NCBI GenBank assembly: GCA_964497955.1
Contig: CAZCFQ010000014.1
Location: forward strand, 1 to 26,745
Length of the DNA: 26,745 nucleotides
Direction: 5' to 3'
Origin: PWPR01 sp964497955
GTDB taxonomy: Bacteria > Bacillota > UBA994 > PWPR01
Shown: piece by piece, positions 1 through 8,193 of the stretch
How the letters are laid out: each line of letters begins with the position of its first letter
Position numbering within the stretch: position 1 is the first letter of the stretch
Made by a program: the position numbers and the translations under genes
Notes under the pieces: model-generated
Told to the model about the DNA's origin: nothing
The model's database searches: none
What the model saw: the letters and a program-made list of their open reading frames with translations, nothing else

Positions 1-2
1 CT

Positions 3-578
3 TTAGCTATTTAACAATAAACTAATCTCATCAAGATTTAATATTTCATTTAATGCTTTATAAGTTTGCTTAAAAACGCTTCTATTTTGATTAACTAAAA
101 CCATTCCGATGTTAAAGTATGGATAGATCTCTTCCTTAGTTATAGCTGTAATTTCTTTATTTTGCTTATTATCCAATTTAAAGTATTGATATAAAATAGA
201 CCAAAATTCATCTAAGTCTTCACTGTATAGATTACCTATATTCCTCATATCTACAGAATTTAACATAATATGATTGTCGTTTTTAAACTCTACTGATTTA
301 ATAAAATAGCTATCTACATCTAACCATAGATACTGACCAGTAATTTTTTGTTCAAAGCAACTTGCGGCATAAACCTTGTCACAAAAAGGGAGTCTTGAAT
401 AATCATTATCTATATACATTATCTTTACATTAAAATCATTAAAACTATTTGCTAACTTTTTTCTCGTAACTAATATGATTTCACTATCAGTAAAACAATC
501 TAATCTAGTAATTGATTCAACTAACGCCTTAGCTTGCCATAGAAGTTTTTCATGCCCAACAAAAAAACCAATATTCAT
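3..578 (-). CDS. Small GT-A-like glycosyltransferase-type protein, function unknown
   Basis: I recognise the fold type but not the family. Near the N-terminus there is a hydrophobic strand followed by a WLDVDSYF stretch. A DxD flanked by hydrophobic residues is typical of the metal/nucleotide-sugar site of GT-A glycosyltransferases. Later a 'YFNIGMVLVN' segment resembles the acceptor-side strand of GT8-like proteins. No signal peptide or membrane segment is visible, so it is probably cytoplasmic. I chose the ATG at 578 over the in-frame ATG at 584: the GAGG of the ribosome binding site lies 9 bases before the former but only 3 before the latter. At about 191 residues it is short for a glycosyltransferase, and the stop lies 3 bases from the window edge, so a C-terminal truncation cannot be excluded. 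It has its own promoter and is separated from the next gene upstream by a terminator. The glycosyltransferase role is inference. Confidence 0.6.
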   Translation of the reverse strand: MNIGFFVGHEKLLWQAKALVESITRLDCFTDSEIILVTRKKLANSFNDFNVKIMYIDNDYSRLPFCDKVYAASCFEQKITGQYLWLDVDSYFIKSVEFKNDNHIMLNSVDMRNIGNLYSEDLDEFWSILYQYFKLDNKQNKEITAITKEEIYPYFNIGMVLVNQNRSVFKQTYKALNEILNLDEISLLLNS

Positions 579-614
579 TCTCATCGGCCTCTTCTCTAAT
601 AATATTATATAATA

Positions 615-643
615 ATTATAATACCTGGCTATATTCTTTACAA
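615..643 (-). promoter_or_regulatory. Sigma-A-type promoter of the GT-A-like gene
   Basis: On the minus strand, TTGTAA (643-638) is followed by a 17-base spacer and a perfect TATAAT (620-615). It predicts a transcript starting near 608 with a leader of about 30 bases that carries the GAGG ribosome binding site. Confidence 0.6.
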
Positions 644-685
644 TATTAACAATTCGTTATACGAAAGCTAATGCAGGTTTTGTAA

Positions 686-738
686 AATCAAAAAGTCCCT
701 GTTAGTTTAATCAAATTAAAATAAACTAACAGGAACTT
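686..738 (-). terminator. Rho-independent terminator of the ABC exporter operon
   Basis: Arms at 693-709 and 722-738 form a 17-base stem with one G-U wobble and a 12-base loop. On the minus strand the stem is followed by CTTTTTGATTTT. It lies just after the stop codon of the FtsX-type permease. Confidence 0.85.
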
Positions 739-745
739 AAATTTT

Positions 746-3280
746 CTATCTGGTTTCATCCTTTATTGAATCTATTAAACTCTTACTTTTAAGCTTTTTT
801 GTAGAATAAATCATTGTCAAAAATACAATAATAAAGACTCCTAAAGAACTTATTATTAAAGATTGAGTTGGAATGACAAATCTAAAAGAAGAAATGAAAC
901 CAAATGATAAATACAGTAAATAACTTGTTATAATACTTGCTGGTAGGCCAAACATAAGTGATTTTAAGCCATAAAAAAAGCTCTCGTAATTCAATACTTT
1001 TTGTAGACCTTTTTTTGTTAAACCTATTGATTTTAACATTGCAAACTCTCGTTTCCTCAGATTTATATTGGTGCTAATAGTATTGACAATATTTGCTATT
1101 CCTATAAGGGTAATCAGTGCAACAAATCCATACACAAAAATTGCAATTAATAAAGACATTTTTCGATTATTGCTTGAATGTGCCTGTTGATTGTACAAAT
1201 AAAGATTCCCATATGATATATTGTGCATTCTTCTAATTACATTTTCCAACTCATTAGCGTTAGCTGTTTTTATATAATAATTAGTCATAGTATTTAGACT
1301 TTCTAAATCAAGCTTATTCATTATCCTTACATAGGTAGATTCGTTAACAACTAGGATAGGCATTATGTTTGGGACTTCTACTCCTAACGGAGATTCTCTT
1401 TCTACAGCTGCTATTTTAAGACTCTCTTTTTGATCTCTATTTTCACTATCAAAAACCTCTAACTGATCACCAATTGATAAATTGAGCATTTCAAAATTAT
1501 GTAATACTTCTGTTTGTAATACATGGTTTGTTACTAATGTAGCATTATTTACACCATTTTCACTATTATTAACTTTTGAATATTTAGTATAATAATTATC
1601 ATTTACAGAAACTAACATGATATTTAATAAATATTTATCATCGACTTCTTTCAGCTCAATTAAATCAAAAAAATTGTCTATATAGTAATCACTAAAAGCT
1701 TCCTTTTTTACCAATGTGGTTAAAGTAGAACTATCCACTTTTGTAATGCTTTCTACTTCTTCTAAACTAGAAATCGAATTTATAAACTGTGTTTGATAAT
1801 CAACATCTTCTGTTGATAAAGCAACTGACAAATCATAGTTATCTCTGTCTAAATACGAGTCTGATACATCTGTTGTATAGTTCATAAATGAGTTAAATGT
1901 AACAAACAAAACTATACTTATAAACAAAGAAATAATTGTAGCAAAATACTTTTTCCTATTTCTCTTTAGATTCTTTAAAGCTATATCACCTTCAATCCCA
2001 AAAATCTTTCTAGTAACTTTAGAAGTTCTAATCTTTTTAGGATTTATTATATCAGTAGTTAATCTGATAGCTTCAACTGGTGAAATTTTAGAAGCTTTTT
2101 TAGCTGGTCTTATAACAGAAATAAATATAGTAAATACCATAAAAGCTACTGCTATAATGATAGCAAGAGGGTTAATGACAAGTTCTAAACTCACTGCATT
2201 ATTAAAAATATCTTGTACTAATCCATCAGCTATTTTTAAAGTTATGCCTATACCAATAAGACCACTTATTACACCTATTGGAATACCAACAATACTTAAT
2301 AATATCCCTTCCCAATAAATCGAAGATCTTATTTGCTTTTTTGTTGCACCTACACTTCTAAGCATACCAAACTGTTTTTTTCTTTCATTTATTGAAATGT
2401 TAAAAGAGTTATATATTACTGTAAAAGATCCAATTATTATTAAAATACTTATAATTAAAGCAGCTGATTCAACAAACTGGCTAAACTCTTGTTCAACCGA
2501 TGCCCCTAGCCATCTAAGCAACTCCTTATTCCAGGTAAACGCATAATCACTATAGATACCGCCATTTTTAGGTAAGGAGCTATCTTGAGCAATTTGAAGT
2601 GCTTTTTTAACTGCATCTTTAGGGCTATTAAACCTTAGAGAAACGTTTCCTGTAAGTTCAGAACTCAGACTATTATCCAAATAGGTTAAACTGATGTAAT
2701 CAGTATAATTAATCTCCTCATAACTAGCTCTTTTAATAATGCCTACTACCTCAAAAAGATGTCCCTTAGAATCTGAAATTACAACCTCATTTTTTTCATG
2801 ATCAAAATTTCTTAATCCAATATCTAAGTTTAGCTCACTACCAATTTCAATATTTGCTAAATCAGAAAGACCTTCTTCAATAACAATTTCTGAAGAGTTT
2901 GTTGGCAAAACTCCTTTTATAATTTCAATAGGTTGCTCCTTAAAAGCTGATTCATCATAACCGGTAATTTGGATTGTGCTTTCACCTTTACTAGCCAAAT
3001 CAATTTTTGCATGACCAATTAATTCTGAAGTAAATCCATTTTCAACCAAATCATGATTTAATAAATAATCAATTTTATCTTCAGGTACATTTTCATATTT
3101 AATATGAAAATTACCATAATCATTTATAGCTTGCCTAACAAATAGATTTTGAAAGCTTACTGCAATTGTAGCAACACCTGTTAACATTGCTGCTGTTATT
3201 ATTATAGCTATTATCGTTACTATAGTTCTTTTTCTATTTTTTTTCAGACTCTTTATAGTAAAAGACTTTAAAATACTCAT
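746..3280 (-). CDS. ABC exporter permease, FtsX/MacB-like, two four-helix halves
   Basis: This is the membrane subunit of an ABC system together with the ATPase upstream. Its 844 residues contain two similar halves. Each half has one N-terminal helix (about 17-40 and 446-468), a large extracytoplasmic domain, then three helices (about 272-295, 325-350 and 370-392 in the first half; 712-735, 765-785 and 803-823 in the second). Both halves carry the FtsX-type cytoplasmic-loop signature, 'RKKQFGMLRSVGATKKQI' and 'RKREFAMLKSIGLTKKGL'. Such mechanotransmission-type proteins move peptides or lipids, or drive envelope processes, rather than import solutes. The eight-helix two-half layout differs from the ten-helix BceB type. 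The start ATG overlaps the ATPase stop by one base (TAATG), so the two are translationally coupled. An adjacent two-component system suggests a role in antimicrobial-peptide or envelope stress; the substrate is unknown. Confidence 0.9.
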   Translation of the reverse strand: MSILKSFTIKSLKKNRKRTIVTIIAIIITAAMLTGVATIAVSFQNLFVRQAINDYGNFHIKYENVPEDKIDYLLNHDLVENGFTSELIGHAKIDLASKGESTIQITGYDESAFKEQPIEIIKGVLPTNSSEIVIEEGLSDLANIEIGSELNLDIGLRNFDHEKNEVVISDSKGHLFEVVGIIKRASYEEINYTDYISLTYLDNSLSSELTGNVSLRFNSPKDAVKKALQIAQDSSLPKNGGIYSDYAFTWNKELLRWLGASVEQEFSQFVESAALIISILIIIGSFTVIYNSFNISINERKKQFGMLRSVGATKKQIRSSIYWEGILLSIVGIPIGVISGLIGIGITLKIADGLVQDIFNNAVSLELVINPLAIIIAVAFMVFTIFISVIRPAKKASKISPVEAIRLTTDIINPKKIRTSKVTRKIFGIEGDIALKNLKRNRKKYFATIISLFISIVLFVTFNSFMNYTTDVSDSYLDRDNYDLSVALSTEDVDYQTQFINSISSLEEVESITKVDSSTLTTLVKKEAFSDYYIDNFFDLIELKEVDDKYLLNIMLVSVNDNYYTKYSKVNNSENGVNNATLVTNHVLQTEVLHNFEMLNLSIGDQLEVFDSENRDQKESLKIAAVERESPLGVEVPNIMPILVVNESTYVRIMNKLDLESLNTMTNYYIKTANANELENVIRRMHNISYGNLYLYNQQAHSSNNRKMSLLIAIFVYGFVALITLIGIANIVNTISTNINLRKREFAMLKSIGLTKKGLQKVLNYESFFYGLKSLMFGLPASIITSYLLYLSFGFISSFRFVIPTQSLIISSLGVFIIVFLTMIYSTKKLKSKSLIDSIKDETR

Positions 3281-3960
3281 TATCTTATTACCTCATCTTT
3301 TACAATCTTTCCATCTTCTAAACTAATTATTCGATCTGCTTCAAGTGCTATTCTTTCATCATGTGTAATTACTATAATAGTCTGTTTATATTTCTTGTTT
3401 GAAAGTTTAAGAAGATTAATAATATCGTCACTATTTGCACTATCAAGATTACCAGTTGGTTCATCAGCTAAAACAATAGCAGGGTTATTTATCAAAGCTC
3501 GCCCTATAGATACTCTTTGTTGCTGCCCTCCAGAGAGCTGATTTGGCAAGTACTCAAGTCTATCAGATATACCTAGTGTATTTACTACTTCTTCCAATCT
3601 TGTGTTACTAACATCCTTCTTATCTAATAAAACTGGTAATGTAATATTTTCTTTTACATTCAATATTGGGATAAGATTATAAAACTGATATACTAACCCG
3701 ATTTGTCTTCTTCTAAAAATTGCTAGTTGTGACTCATTTAATTTATATATGTCAGTTCCATCTATATATATTTTCCCCGATGTGGGTCTGTCTACGCCAC
3801 CTATAAGATGTAATAGAGTAGATTTACCAGATCCACTTGGCCCGATTATTGCTACAAACTCTCCCTTTTTCACCTCAAAAGAAACATCATCTACAGCTTT
3901 TACCTCATTTGGTCCCATTTTATATGTTTTTGATAGCTTTTCTATGCGAATAATACTCAT
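3280..3960 (-). CDS. ABC exporter ATP-binding subunit, MacB/LolD-like
   Basis: This is the cytoplasmic ATPase that powers the adjacent FtsX-type permease. All nucleotide-binding motifs are intact in 226 residues: Walker A GPSGSGKST (40-48), Q-loop near 'YQFYNLIP' (91-98), signature LSGGQQQRV (142-150), Walker B 'IVLADEP' (162-168) followed by the 'TGNLD' D-loop, and the switch histidine in 'VITHD'. This motif spelling is typical of the MacB/LolD/SalX family, whose members pair with FtsX permeases. The ribosome binding site AAAGGAGGAG is excellent. The gene starts a two-gene operon with its own promoter in the 82-base gap after the histidine kinase gene, so it can be induced separately from the two-component genes. 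The substrate cannot be read from the ATPase. Confidence 0.93.
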   Translation of the reverse strand: MSIIRIEKLSKTYKMGPNEVKAVDDVSFEVKKGEFVAIIGPSGSGKSTLLHLIGGVDRPTSGKIYIDGTDIYKLNESQLAIFRRRQIGLVYQFYNLIPILNVKENITLPVLLDKKDVSNTRLEEVVNTLGISDRLEYLPNQLSGGQQQRVSIGRALINNPAIVLADEPTGNLDSANSDDIINLLKLSNKKYKQTIIVITHDERIALEADRIISLEDGKIVKDEVIR

Positions 3961-3996
3961 GTTTGTCTCCTCCTTTTACTATCTTATATGATACCT

Positions 3997-4042
3997 ATTG
4001 TAGATGACTCTCTAATGACTATTAAGGTGACATTTTTGTCAC
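3997..4042 (-). promoter_or_regulatory. ABC exporter promoter with repeated TGAC/GTCA boxes, probable response-regulator site
   Basis: On the minus strand TTAATA (4025-4020), a 17-base spacer and TACAAT (4002-3997) form a plausible promoter. On the plus strand TGAC occurs at 4005, 4016 and 4028, steps of 11 and 12 bases, close to one helical turn. The last box is part of the palindrome GTGACATTTTTGTCAC (4027-4042). OmpR-family regulators usually bind direct repeats spaced by about one turn, so the neighbouring response regulator is the obvious candidate. That link is inference. Confidence 0.5.
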
Positions 4043-5257
4043 TTATATGATATTTTTATAAAACTTTATAATAAATTTAGTTCCTTCATTCTCTTTACTA
4101 ATAACTTTTATATCTCCATCTTGCTTTTCTATTATGCTTTTAGCCAAAGCTAATCCAATACCAACACTATCAGACCTTGCATTACTTCCTTTATAAAATC
4201 TTGTGAATATATGAGGTATATCTTGTTTTCTAATTCCTTCACCATTATCTTTAATAGTGATTAGTGTATATAAACTATTGTCATCAAAGTCTATTTCAAT
4301 TATTCCTTTTTTGCGTGAATGTTCAATACAGTTACTAATAATATTGTTAAAGGCTTCAATAGTCCAATTTAGATCTCCTTTGAAAGATACTTTATTATTC
4401 TTTTTTATAATAAAATCTATTTCTTTTAGTTCAAGAGGTATTGTAAAATAATCTCTAACCTTATCAAAAACATCTTTAACTATAACCTTTTCCAGCGTGA
4501 AATCAACCGTATTAGCATCAAACTTAGCTAACTTCAGTAAAGAAGTAACTAACCATCTTAGTCTGTTTAGCTGAGATTGCATGTTGTTAAGAAACTCATC
4601 TCTTTTATCAACTTCCAAATCTTCTCTACTTAAAAGATCTGTCATTAATTGCATTGATGTTAAAGGAGTTTTTATTTGATGAGAAATATTTGAAATTGCT
4701 GAGCTTAACTCTATCTTTTGCTTTAATAATAGATTATTTGAGTTTTTCATTTTTTGTGTAATTTTATATATATTGTTCTTTAGCAAACTTAAATTACCCT
4801 CTTGATTGTCTCTAATATCAAGAGCTAAGTTACCATTATTAATTTCTTTTAAATACAAATTAAGCTTAGCTAATTGCTTCTCAGCTCTTTTGTTTTTTAA
4901 AGAATTATACCAAATAAAGAGAAGAATTATTAATAACAAAATAAAAATATTAAACATTAAAATGTTATTTCTAAATTCTTTCATAATAGAACTATCATAA
5001 AAGCTACTTCTATCAATCCCTATTCTTCTGTAATACTCTCTACCTATTTCACTTTTATCTATTATTGTTGAACTGTTACTATTAGATTGTTCTTGTATAG
5101 TTTCATCTAATCCTATACTAAAAACTGTCAGCTGCAACTCGTATAATTTTTCACTAAATGTTTTAAAAAAATGCGTATTTACTATAGGGCTTAAAACTAA
5201 TACTACTAAGATTAAGAGAATAATAACTTTAATAATTGTGTTATTAAATCTAGTCAT
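4043..5257 (-). CDS. Membrane sensor histidine kinase
   Basis: Partner kinase of the OmpR-type regulator encoded just upstream. Counting from the upstream ATG at 5275, it has a first helix (about 16-31), an extracytoplasmic segment of about 70 residues, a second helix (104-124), a HAMP-like linker, and the phosphoacceptor 'ISHQIKTPL' (His199). The ATPase boxes follow: N box 'NNIISNCIEHS', G1 'DNGEGI' and G2 'GIGLALAKSII'. All catalytic motifs are present. I place the start at the ATG at 5257: GGAGAAG lies 4 bases before it, whereas the ATG at 5275 has AGGA only 3 bases upstream. The gene then overlaps the regulator by 8 bases, a typical coupled arrangement. The external domain is longer than in BceS-type 'intramembrane' kinases, so direct ligand sensing is possible. 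The likely output is the exporter operon immediately downstream. Confidence 0.92.
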   Translation of the reverse strand: MTRFNNTIIKVIILLILVVLVLSPIVNTHFFKTFSEKLYELQLTVFSIGLDETIQEQSNSNSSTIIDKSEIGREYYRRIGIDRSSFYDSSIMKEFRNNILMFNIFILLLIILLFIWYNSLKNKRAEKQLAKLNLYLKEINNGNLALDIRDNQEGNLSLLKNNIYKITQKMKNSNNLLLKQKIELSSAISNISHQIKTPLTSMQLMTDLLSREDLEVDKRDEFLNNMQSQLNRLRWLVTSLLKLAKFDANTVDFTLEKVIVKDVFDKVRDYFTIPLELKEIDFIIKKNNKVSFKGDLNWTIEAFNNIISNCIEHSRKKGIIEIDFDDNSLYTLITIKDNGEGIRKQDIPHIFTRFYKGSNARSDSVGIGLALAKSIIEKQDGDIKVISKENEGTKFIIKFYKNII

Positions 5258-5930
5258 TGTTCTTCTCCAAAACATATCCTATACCCCTAACAGTTTTTAT
5301 AATTTCTGGTTTGGATGGATCCTTTTCTATTTTCTCTCTTAATCTTTTAATATATACAGTTAGGGTATTATCGTTAACGAAATTGCCTGCGTTATCCCAT
5401 AGCAAGTCTAATATTTGAGCTCTCTTTAGCACTATCCCTTTATTTTTAGCAAAAAGTAAAAGTAATTTATATTCTAGAGCTGTTAAATCTAACTCTTTAT
5501 TCTCTCTTTTAACCTTAACTTTTGAAGTGTCAATCTCTAGATTTTCTATATATAGTTTTGGATTAGTATCTTTTCTATATCTTCTTAAAACACTATTGAT
5601 CCTAGAGATTAACTCTCTAACTCTAAAAGGCTTGGTAATATAATCATCTGCTCCCCAATCTAAACCTCTTACAACATTAACTTCTTCATCTAAAGCTGTC
5701 AGTATAATTATAGGTATATCATAATTACTTTTTATATCTTTACATAAATCAAAACCACTACCATCAGGAAGAGAAATATCTAAAATAACTAAATCTAACT
5801 CTGAATCAATCACATTGGTTGCTTCTTCTATATTAATAGCAATTTTTACTTCAAAATTTTCCACCTCAAGCGAGTATTTAAGGCCCTGTGCAATAGTGTT
5901 ATCATCTTCAACTATCAAAATGTTTGTCAA
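5250..5930 (-). CDS. OmpR/PhoB-family response regulator
   Basis: Receiver domain (about 1-115) with the acidic pair 'VEDD' (8-10), phosphoacceptor Asp51 in 'VILDISLPDGSG', Thr78 in 'ILTAL' and Lys100 in 'YITKPF'. A winged-helix C-terminal domain follows (about 127-223: 'LDLTALEYKLLLLFAKNKG' to 'VRGIGYVLE'). I place the start at the TTG at 5930. GAGGTGG sits at ideal spacing before it, the protein then begins 'TNILIVEDD' as the family does, and its 226 residues fit the usual length. The upstream in-frame ATG at 5969 lacks a binding site and would lie upstream of the predicted transcription start. It is co-transcribed with the kinase. It probably controls the ABC exporter and perhaps the SHOCT gene pair, which carry similar TGTCA/TGACA boxes. 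Confidence 0.93.
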   Translation of the reverse strand: MTNILIVEDDNTIAQGLKYSLEVENFEVKIAINIEEATNVIDSELDLVILDISLPDGSGFDLCKDIKSNYDIPIIILTALDEEVNVVRGLDWGADDYITKPFRVRELISRINSVLRRYRKDTNPKLYIENLEIDTSKVKVKRENKELDLTALEYKLLLLFAKNKGIVLKRAQILDLLWDNAGNFVNDNTLTVYIKRLREKIEKDPSKPEIIKTVRGIGYVLEKNND

Positions 5931-5948
5931 GTAAACCACCTCAACAGT

Positions 5949-5977
5949 ATTATACATACTTTTAAGCATTCATTAAC
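5949..5977 (-). promoter_or_regulatory. Promoter of the two-component operon
   Basis: A perfect TATAAT (5954-5949, minus strand) lies 17 bases after a weak -35, GTTAAT (5977-5972). Transcription would start near 5942, only about 12 bases before the TTG start and just ahead of the ribosome binding site. This supports the TTG start over the ATG at 5969. A CATTAA/TTAATG inverted repeat overlaps the -35 region. Confidence 0.5.
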
Positions 5978-6019
5978 TAAAATTAATGATATTAACATAT
6001 CTTTTTATAAAATTATTTA

Positions 6020-6051
6020 AAATTCAAAAGCCACATCGCAATTGATGTGGC
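6020..6051 (-). terminator. Rho-independent terminator after the SHOCT gene pair
   Basis: GCCACATC (6030-6037) and GATGTGGC (6044-6051) form a perfect 8-base stem with a 6-base loop. On the minus strand TTTTGAATTTT follows. It begins 8 bases after the stop codon of the second SHOCT gene. Confidence 0.8.
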
Positions 6052-6059
6052 CAATCATA

Positions 6060-6308
6060 CTATTCATTTTTGAGTACGTGTTTTTTCTTTAAATATTCTT
6101 CTTCAGATATTTCTCCTAAAACGTACCTCTCTTTTAGTTGGTTTAAGTAGTCATTTTTATATTTATTATGACGATTTTTACTAAAGGCTATATATATTAA
6201 TATGCCTATACCAACCATAACCGTTGCAATTAATAAGATATGCCAAATACTTAAGTATCCAAAACCAAAACATCTTCCAACTCTAAAAAAACCTCTATTA
6301 ATAAGCAT
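6060..6308 (-). CDS. Small membrane protein with C-terminal SHOCT domain (second of a pair)
   Basis: An 82-residue protein with a glycine-rich N-terminus, one membrane helix (about 22-43), a basic positive patch ('KNRHNKYK') and a C-terminal SHOCT motif, 'LKERYVLGEISEEEYLKKK'. SHOCT is a short helical motif often found at protein ends; it is thought to mediate oligomerisation. The arrangement predicts a membrane-anchored protein with SHOCT in the cytosol. The ATG overlaps the stop of the preceding SHOCT gene by one base (TAATG), so translation is coupled. Its molecular role is unknown. The position beside an envelope-stress-like two-component/ABC locus, with a shared box in the promoter, suggests a membrane stress function; this is inference. 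Confidence 0.8.
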   Translation of the reverse strand: MLINRGFFRVGRCFGFGYLSIWHILLIATVMVGIGILIYIAFSKNRHNKYKNDYLNQLKERYVLGEISEEEYLKKKHVLKNE

Positions 6309-6493
6309 TACTTATCACTACTCCTAATTAACTTACTCATTTTTAAATATGCATCTTCATCTATCTCTCCATTAATATATCTTTCTTTGAGTAAATCTTC
6401 AGGTTTTCTCTTGTGTTCTACCCTATAGTTAGTCTGGTTATTGTTTAGTAAAAAGTAAACCAATATTATTAATAATATTGGGAATATAAACAT
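6308..6493 (-). CDS. Small membrane protein with C-terminal SHOCT domain (first of a pair)
   Basis: A 61-residue protein: an N-terminal hydrophobic helix (about 2-17, 'FIFPILLIILVYFLL'), a short linker and a SHOCT motif, 'LLKERYINGEIDEDAYLKM'. It is the shorter sister of the next gene and the two SHOCT segments align without gaps (LKERY-x-x-GEI-x-E/D). They probably act together, perhaps as hetero-oligomers. The ribosome binding site GGAGGAGG is very strong. The upstream gap contains three TGTCA/TGACA boxes like those before the ABC exporter. No specific function can be assigned. Confidence 0.78.
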   Translation of the reverse strand: MFIFPILLIILVYFLLNNNQTNYRVEHKRKPEDLLKERYINGEIDEDAYLKMSKLIRSSDK

Positions 6494-6520
6494 TTTGCTA
6501 CCTCCTCCTATTAGTTATTA

Positions 6521-6550
6521 TGACATCCTATTATGTCAGAAATGTGACAT
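6521..6550 (-). promoter_or_regulatory. TGTCA/TGACA box cluster upstream of the SHOCT genes
   Basis: TGACA (6521-6525), TGTCA (6534-6538) and TGACA (6545-6549) lie 28 to 56 bases before the first SHOCT start. The last two make the palindrome ATGTCA-GAAATG-TGACAT (6533-6550). The pentamers match those in front of the ABC exporter promoter. I could not place a convincing -35/-10 pair here. Confidence 0.4.
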
Positions 6551-6574
6551 ATGGAGATAGCCTTAGAAACAAAT

Positions 6575-7999
6575 TTATTCCTTTATGTTTCTTTTATCTT
6601 GATACATCCTTTTGTCAGCAAGATTATATGTTTCTTCTAAAGATTTACTTTCATTTTCTGCTATTGCTATTCCTAGTGAAATGCCTATGTTAAAAAAGCC
6701 TTTGTTCTCTTTGTTATATTTCTCTACTTTATTTTTAACCTTTAGCAACACTTTTCTACCTAATTCTAAATTAGTCTTTGGTAGCAATATTGCAAACTCG
6801 TCTCCTCCAACTCTTGCTAGGAGTGAATCAATTCTAATAGAACTCTTTAATATCTTAGAACATAGTTTTATATACTCATCGCCAGCTTTATGTCCTTTAG
6901 TATCATTCACGTTTTTTAAACCGTCAATATCTGCTGAGATAATTGCAATTGGATATGAATCTAATTTTTCCATTTCTTCCATTGCGTTTACAAAGTAGCG
7001 TCTGTTATATAAATTTGTTAGCTGATCATGAGAACTAATATACAACAACTCGTTTTCTATTTTTTTTCTATCTTCTATATCTCGGCTTAAACCAGTTATT
7101 AATATTTCATTCTCTTTGTTAAAGTGAATGTTGGCAGACAACTCAATCCACTTTGTTTTTCCACTATTACATAATTGTTTGACTTCTGCAACAAAGCTAA
7201 TTTCTTCTAAGTTATTGCTTATAAGTTTATTAATCTTGTTCTCAATAATTATTCTTAACTTATTAAAAGATTGTTCTGCAAATGAATCTTTTAACGATGT
7301 CTTTATTGCTCTTTCAACACTATATCCTGTTAACTTGTAAATGGAAGGACTTATGAAACTAAATTTCTTATGGTTATAATTATAAACCCAAATAACATCT
7401 GAAGCATACTCAGTTATTAATCTATACTTTCTTTCACTTTCTTTTAATAAATCTAGGTTTCTATTATTTTTAAGACTTAGAGCAGCAATATCACCAAGGA
7501 TAGAAATAAAACTTAAATCTCTATCATTAAAACCCCCATCTTTATTAGCTAAGCCTGTTAAACCTTCTGCTTTATTATTTATTATTAACGGAGCAAAAAG
7601 GACATTTTCTAATCTCATATGACCACTTGGCATATATTTTACCCATTTACTATTAGCGAAGTTGTTATCATATACTCCTTTTAGTAAATTATATGCTTTT
7701 GATCTTAATCCCCTTATAGGCATTGGTAAACTTTCATCAACTGTGCATTCTAACCCGCCTGAATCTAAAAACAAAACTTCATTTTCACTACCATCTTCAC
7801 TCAATAAAGCTACATACCCAGAAGTAGCTCCAGTAACTCTTTTACAATAATCAAATATTTCTTTGGCAGCGGTCTCAAAATCTTCATATGATAAAATCGC
7901 TCTTGAACTTTCTATAAGTGCATTATGCTCTACTTTAAGTTTAGAATACTTTTTATGTAATTCTTTTTTAGATAAGTCTAAAGATTCAACTTTATGCAT
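6575..7999 (-). CDS. Diguanylate cyclase, GAF-PAS-GGDEF
   Basis: Predicted cytoplasmic enzyme that makes the second messenger c-di-GMP from two GTP. In order: a short coiled-coil-like N-terminus (about 1-30), a GAF domain (about 35-185, 'TGATSGYVALLSEDG' ... 'LTGLANKDGGFNDRDLSFI'), a PAS domain (about 188-315, 'YRLITEYASDVIWVYN'), and a GGDEF domain (about 320-474). The active-site GGDEF (398-402) is intact and preceded by 'HDQLTNLYNRR' and 'DGLKNVNDTKGHKAGDEYI', so it should be catalytic. The product-inhibition site is imperfect: RIDS stands where RxxD is expected. No membrane helix is seen, so the GAF and PAS domains probably sense soluble or redox signals. AAGGGG lies 7 bases before the ATG. 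It is followed after 81 bases by the SHOCT pair with no clear terminator between. Confidence 0.92.
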   Translation of the reverse strand: MHKVESLDLSKKELHKKYSKLKVEHNALIESSRAILSYEDFETAAKEIFDYCKRVTGATSGYVALLSEDGSENEVLFLDSGGLECTVDESLPMPIRGLRSKAYNLLKGVYDNNFANSKWVKYMPSGHMRLENVLFAPLIINNKAEGLTGLANKDGGFNDRDLSFISILGDIAALSLKNNRNLDLLKESERKYRLITEYASDVIWVYNYNHKKFSFISPSIYKLTGYSVERAIKTSLKDSFAEQSFNKLRIIIENKINKLISNNLEEISFVAEVKQLCNSGKTKWIELSANIHFNKENEILITGLSRDIEDRKKIENELLYISSHDQLTNLYNRRYFVNAMEEMEKLDSYPIAIISADIDGLKNVNDTKGHKAGDEYIKLCSKILKSSIRIDSLLARVGGDEFAILLPKTNLELGRKVLLKVKNKVEKYNKENKGFFNIGISLGIAIAENESKSLEETYNLADKRMYQDKRNIKE

Positions 8000-8038
8000 A
8001 CAAACCCCTTCTTTCTGTTTCTTCTACTTTTCATTATT

Positions 8039-8062
8039 TTAATGAAATAATATCTTCATTAA
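8039..8062. repeat. Perfect inverted repeat upstream of the diguanylate cyclase
   Basis: TTAATGAA (8039-8046) and TTCATTAA (8055-8062) are perfect 8-base arms around an 8-base spacer, 40 bases before the start codon. It could be an operator, but A/T richness makes a chance palindrome possible. Confidence 0.3.
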
Positions 8063-8105
8063 TTCCTTAGAAATGTTACTCCTAGTACTCATTATATCAT
8101 TTTTA

Positions 8106-8152
8106 ATAAAAAAAATCTCCCAAATAATCTTAAGGTTTATCTAGGAGATTTT
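8106..8152 (-). terminator. Rho-independent terminator after the GGDEF-EAL gene
   Basis: AAAATCTCC (8112-8120) pairs with GGAGATTTT (8144-8152). The loop can form a further inner stem around CTTAAG. On the minus strand a run of eight T residues ends the hairpin. It separates the phosphodiesterase gene from the diguanylate cyclase gene downstream. Confidence 0.85.
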
Positions 8153-8193
8153 AATAATGTATATTATATTCATCTAATAAGTTAACTTTATTC

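Noticed and set aside
3749..3991. A plus-strand gene inside the exporter ATPase region
   Set aside because: It is the antisense shadow of the Walker A region of a clear ATPase gene and has no binding site.
746..5930. A classical BceRS-BceAB peptide-resistance module
   Set aside because: The permease has two four-helix halves rather than ten helices with one large loop, and the kinase has an extracytoplasmic segment of about 70 residues instead of the very short BceS loop.
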